64,000 nucleotides of DNA from Acidobacteriota bacterium (GTDB taxonomy: Bacteria > Acidobacteriota > Terriglobia > Terriglobales > Acidobacteriaceae). A program made the position numbers and the translations under genes. The notes beneath the pieces were generated by a model. That model was not told the DNA's origin, did not search any database, and was given only the letters and a program-made list of their open reading frames with translations. Position 1 is the stretch's first letter. Each line of letters begins with the position of its first letter. This document shows positions 63,021 to 64,000 of this stretch, one piece after another. Location of the stretch: contig JAKAJO010000032.1 in NCBI GenBank assembly GCA_021813745.1, forward strand, positions 50,516 through 114,515. Reading direction: 5' to 3'.

Positions 63021-64000
63021 CTACTCCTTTTCTGTTGCTCGCCGGGATACGTTCGCCAAGCTCTGTGCGGCGACGCGAGCAGCGTGATATGCGCCCCAGG
63101 TTCCGATGTTGTAACGGTGGACGGTCGGCCCATACCGGGCCGGTGCGGAAGTTCTCGGAGCGTTGCTACCGCCGCTGGTCGCCACGCTCGCAGTCTGCGC
63201 GGGAGTTACTGTTTCCGCAGTCTCGTCTTCAGACGGCGCATCGCTTGAACTCGTTCCCATGACGTCGCTGAATGAACCGCGAATCTGGTCCGCATGGCCT
63301 TCGATCGTCGGTGCTTCCGTAAGGGAACTCGATGTTGACGCCGGCAGCAACTGCGGCGGCGCCGGCTGATTGGACCCCGCCGCCGCGGCCGTTAGCCTTC
63401 CCGCGCTTGCTGTCGCGCTGGTTGAACTGCCGGCACCAGCGCCCTGTGCGCCACCTGCTCCGGCAGCGGCAAATCCGGCGACCGCGCCCTCGCCGGCGGC
63501 AATTCCAGCCGTTACTGCCGTAGCCGCTGTACCGACCAACGCGACCGCGGTTGCCCCCACATCGCCGCTAACAATCCGCCTGGCGATAAAAGGAATCACC
63601 GCAATAGCCAGCGAGTAGATGATGCTGGCGATACCGATGAGAAATGCTCCTTCAAGATTTCCCAACCCACCCAGAAAGTTATTTTGGCTGAGCATCTGGC
63701 CGACCTGTCCCATCTGGACTGCACTTAGCAAAGCGCCAAATCCTCCATAGAGAATTGGCCAGGCATTCCAGATAAAGACGTTTTCGATGTAGGACTTCGC
63801 GATGCGGTTCGCGCCTCCGAGAGGCAATAGAGCGATTACGATCGGGCCAAAGATGTAGAGCACGCTACCGTAGAAGATGTAGAAGAATCCAAAAATCGCG
63901 ATGACGACGGGATAGAGAATGTACGCTACAAGAATGAGAATTCCGTCGATAACACCAGCAATAGATCCAGTGATCAGTCCCCAGAGATTCTGAAATCCAA
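63021..64000 (-). CDS. VirB6/TrbL-like membrane protein, partial (cut by right edge)
   Basis: The frame stays open across base 64000, so the N-terminus lies outside the window; a GTG at 63863 is not a convincing start because the preceding codons are clearly hydrophobic coding sequence (AYILYPVVIAIFGFFYIFYG). The visible part has several membrane spans (IFGPIVIALLPLGG, FLIGIASIIYSLAIAVIPFI), then Ala/Gly-rich segments and a low-complexity Ser/Thr/Pro tail. This fits VirB6/TrbL channel proteins, which form the inner-membrane pore. Confidence 0.7.
   Translation of the reverse strand, partial: GFQNLWGLITGSIAGVIDGILILVAYILYPVVIAIFGFFYIFYGSVLYIFGPIVIALLPLGGANRIAKSYIENVFIWNAWPILYGGFGALLSAVQMGQVGQMLSQNNFLGGLGNLEGAFLIGIASIIYSLAIAVIPFIARRIVSGDVGATAVALVGTAATAVTAGIAAGEGAVAGFAAAGAGGAQGAGAGSSTSATASAGRLTAAAAGSNQPAPPQLLPASTSSSLTEAPTIEGHADQIRGSFSDVMGTSSSDAPSEDETAETVTPAQTASVATSGGSNAPRTSAPARYGPTVHRYNIGTWGAYHAARVAAQSLANVSRRATEKE

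Noticed and set aside
1..64000. CRISPR array
   Set aside because: No regularly spaced direct repeats with spacers were seen; the only tandem repeats are short operator-like units.
1..64000. Integrase or transposase and insertion sequence ends
   Set aside because: No tyrosine or serine recombinase motif or DDE transposase was recognised, so the mode of mobility cannot be stated from this window.

Overview
The window looks like part of a large integrative/conjugative element (or conjugative genomic island/plasmid) in a soil-type bacterium, most likely Acidobacteriota. This assignment is an inference from moderately high GC, the style of the small hypothetical genes and the cargo mix (ECF sigma/anti-sigma, cytochrome P460-like protein). 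There is no rRNA or other taxonomic marker, no integrase and no clear element end in the window, so the host is not proven.

Layout. 1-5.9 kb holds scattered genes (a membrane protein cut by the left edge, a secreted protein, a LysR regulator, HTH proteins) that could be flank or a decayed element margin. 5.9-16.3 kb is a defence/toxin region. It has a HEPN-motif protein, a PIN toxin with an XRE-ImmA regulator, a tightly coupled five-gene CBASS-like operon (CD-NTase, SLATT, membrane PIN, zinc peptidase, HNH) on the plus strand, and a GNAT-PIN-GNAT giant coupled to an ASCH protein. 16.5-18.9 kb carries Gp157-like, RNase HI and a VWA metallopeptidase-like protein. 19.4-29.5 kb is a two-gene Druantia type III-like locus whose first protein carries two RNA polymerase alpha-CTD-like repeats and a sigma region-4-like motif. 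29.9-31.8 kb carries a DUF3150-like protein and the MoxR ATPase that would normally pair with the VWA protein.

32-34.9 kb is plus-strand cargo (ECF sigma, anti-sigma, a truncated alpha/beta-hydrolase remnant, a P460-like haem protein). 35.1-44.9 kb is the PRTRC cluster (E, ThiF/E1, B/E2, F, C/ubiquitin-like) with a SNF2-like helicase and a DUF6094 methyltransferase-like protein; a PIN toxin-antitoxin pair is inserted in it. 45-47.7 kb holds an AT-hook protein, a RES-Xre toxin-antitoxin pair, a small zinc protein and a Rad52/22 homologue. 48-49.4 kb is a MarR-DUF1398-SRPBCC cargo operon. 49.6-52.7 kb holds SSB, a primase-like protein and small hypotheticals. 53.4-64 kb is the conjugation module (replication-relaxation protein, VirD4/TraG-like coupling ATPase, VirB9-, VirB8- and VirB6/TrbL-like proteins).

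From 16.5 kb onward almost every element-backbone gene is on the minus strand, whereas almost every accessory gene is on the plus strand, as if cargo had been dropped between backbone operons.

The most striking observation is the 860-residue protein between the VirB8-like and VirB9-like genes (59145..61727). It shows, in the right order, the hallmarks of the two-barrel cellular RdRP/QDE-1/YonO polymerase family: a G-A-S-N-S segment, a ...DCRGW... segment, a K-G in the first barrel, an R-Y-P segment, a D-x-D-x-D metal-binding triad (DFDFD) and a downstream A-L-D-x-x-K block. An RNA-polymerase-like enzyme inside a conjugation operon suggests priming or transcription of transferred single-stranded DNA, which remains to be tested.
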